From assembly GCA_937930605.1 (NCBI GenBank), contig CALHBZ010000151.1:1-14907 (forward strand): a stretch of 14,907 nt of DNA, read 5' to 3'. The notes beneath the pieces were generated by a model that saw only the letters and a list, made by a program, of their open reading frames with translations, did no database searches and was not told the origin of the DNA. The translations under genes and the position numbers were made by a program. The DNA comes from Streptococcus oralis (lineage in GTDB: Bacteria > Bacillota > Bacilli > Lactobacillales > Streptococcaceae). Positions 13,973 to 14,907 of this stretch are shown one piece after another. Every line of letters starts with the position of its first letter. Within the stretch, counting starts at the first letter, position 1.

Positions 13973-14658
13973 ATTAAAGCTAATAAAAAACTAGCTCTCA
14001 AAGAAAGTAAAAAGTTTGAAGAATTAGCATTAAATGAGGAGTAACTTAAACAATGGCTACAAGCATTTGATGAAGATCTAAAAAATGATCGAATGGAATT
14101 AATTATGCTTTGTTCTATACGACATTCTTTTTATCATATAGAAAATCAGAAACCTATGCTCTCCAATGGAAACATATCAATTATTAAAAAAAATGAAATT
14201 CTCATTGAACAAACATTAGACAAATTCGGGAATCTGAAATCAATCAAAGGAAATAAAAAAACTCTATTTAAAGCTCCTAAAGAACTAATAAATATCCTGA
14301 CCGATTGGAAAATAGAACAAAAAAGCAACTAAAGCTGTTTGGAATCAGACAGAATGAAAAGCAATTCGTTTTCACATACAATAATAGAAAAAACAGTATT
14401 AACGTTCCACTTCATATTGATTACCTTAATCATCGAATGAATACTATTCGAAGAAGACATCCGGAACTTCCTCCAGCATCTCCTCACAAATCAAAACACA
14501 CTGGAGCAACTTTGGCAAGACGGGCTGGAACATCATTAAATGCTATCTCAGAAGCATTTACTCATAGTGACATCTAAATAACGAAGACTTATGTCAATAC
14601 TTCTAATGTAGTTCCTATAGCAGTTGGTGAATTTGCTTTAAAGTCTCTAAAACAATAA
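13973..14658 (+). pseudogene. Tyrosine integrase relic 2
   Basis: It covers the catalytic half of a phage-type tyrosine recombinase in pieces: ANKKLALKESKKFEELALNE, TAA at 14042-14044, LKQWLQAFDEDLKNDRMELI, a damaged zone where the catalytic ATGMR-type segment is lost, YALQWKHIN in another frame (14155-14181), ILIEQTLDKFGNLKSIKGNK, a stop at 14329, PLHIDYLNHRMNTIRRRHPE, then HKSKHTGATLARRAGTS. Here the HxxR box has mutated from LR to SK, so the second catalytic Arg is gone. A TAA at 14575 precedes KTYVNTSNVVPIAVGEFALK, which keeps the catalytic Tyr, and the end is at TAA 14656-14658. At least three stops and two frame changes make it dead. It ends about 90 bases before the att site at rpsI, so it was the integrase of the adjacent element. 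Confidence 0.9.
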
Positions 14659-14704
14659 GGTAAAAATAAGGTGAACTTTGAGGTAAACTTTTTAAAAAAA
14701 CACG

Positions 14705-14740
14705 AAAAAAGCACCCATGAGGTAAACTCTTGAGTGCTTT
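14705..14740 (-). terminator. Element-supplied terminator of rpsI
   Basis: On the minus strand AAAGCAC (14734-14740) and GTGCTTTTTT (14705-14714) close a long hairpin whose inner part TCAAGAG/CTCATGG also pairs except for one position. It lies 25 bases after the rpsI stop codon and differs in sequence from the two displaced rpsI-type terminators, so it came with the inserted element. Confidence 0.72.
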
Positions 14741-14744
14741 GAAA

Positions 14745-14812
14745 CGTTGATAGTATCGTATTGATTAACGTTTTGAGAATTGTGATGCTTTACGTGCTTT
14801 CTTAAGACCTGG
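14745..14812. other. Attachment site at the true rpsI 3' end (att4)
   Basis: The left half (14745-14777) matches the att remnant at 4279; the right half (14765-14812) matches the rpsI tails at 6447 and 11164 except for the last codons. The shared stretch TTGTGATGCTTTACG and onward marks where strand exchange most likely happens. Confidence 0.75.
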
Positions 14813-14907
14813 TTTCTTACGTTCAACTTTACGTGAGTCACGTGTAAGAAGTCCTGCGCGTTTCAATGAATCGCGGAAGTCTGGGTCTACTTGAAGAAGG
14901 GCACGAG
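14765..14907 (-). CDS. rpsI: 30S ribosomal protein S9 (C-terminal part)
   Basis: The minus strand ends at TAA 14765-14767 and reads [46 protein letters not shown], the conserved C-terminus of ribosomal protein S9. The gene runs off the right edge. S9 sits in the small-subunit head, and its C-terminal SKR tail reaches the P-site tRNA, so integrating elements that use this end must restore it. The last four codons here (TTC TCA AAA CGT) differ from the displaced copies (TTT AGT AAA CGT) but encode the same residues. In streptococci rplM normally precedes rpsI in an operon; it would lie outside the window. Confidence 0.97.
   Translation of the reverse strand, partial: RALLQVDPDFRDSLKRAGLLTRDSRKVERKKPGLKKARKASQFSKR

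Noticed and set aside
1..14907. CRISPR arrays, tRNA or rRNA genes, intact insertion sequences
   Set aside because: I saw no regularly spaced repeats, no cloverleaf-type sequence or rRNA text, and no transposase frame; the only repeats are the rpsI-type copies and short dyads.

Overview
The window looks like a mitis-group Streptococcus chromosome (S. mitis, S. oralis or a close relative). The clues are low GC, AAGGAG-type ribosome binding sites, an LXG/TipC-type toxin-immunity pair, streptococcal DUF3278-like membrane proteins, a malolactic locus, and the 3' end of rpsI (ribosomal protein S9) at the right edge. It reads as a worn accessory island lying against rpsI.

Layout. 1-1708 (+): C-terminal part of a TelC-like LXG effector and its TipC-family immunity protein, closed by a strong bidirectional terminator. 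1822-3479 (-): a small Xre repressor followed by three membrane proteins in one operon, with a textbook promoter bracketed by two matching 18-bp operators. 3589-4311: junk layer, with an RHS/YD-repeat gene fragment (-), a tyrosine-integrase relic (+) and an rpsI-type att remnant. 4361-6364 (-): a GNAT acetyltransferase with one in-frame stop, an unrecognised membrane protein, and a long possibly structured leader. 6397-11323: the malolactic locus (frameshifted mleP, mleS, an Xre regulator, mleR) bracketed by two ~200-bp direct repeats. Each repeat carries a copy of the rpsI 3' end and the rpsI terminator. 11356-14658: a two-gene unit of Hanks-type protein kinase plus DUF3800-like protein, a ribbon-helix-helix relic and a second integrase relic. 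14705-14907: terminator, att site and the 3' end of rpsI (-).

How it fits together. Four rpsI-tail/att-like segments (4279, 6447, 11164, 14745) and two integrase relics ending beside att sites indicate repeated insertion of small integrative elements at the rpsI 3' end, followed by decay. The kinase-DUF3800 pair is the intact cargo of the element next to rpsI and is the best candidate for an undescribed (probably defence-type) system. The mle genes (malate uptake, malate to lactate, LysR control) form a coherent acid-resistance unit, but the permease is broken in this sequence.

Limits: all family calls are from reading the translations; no database search, folding or alignment program was used.
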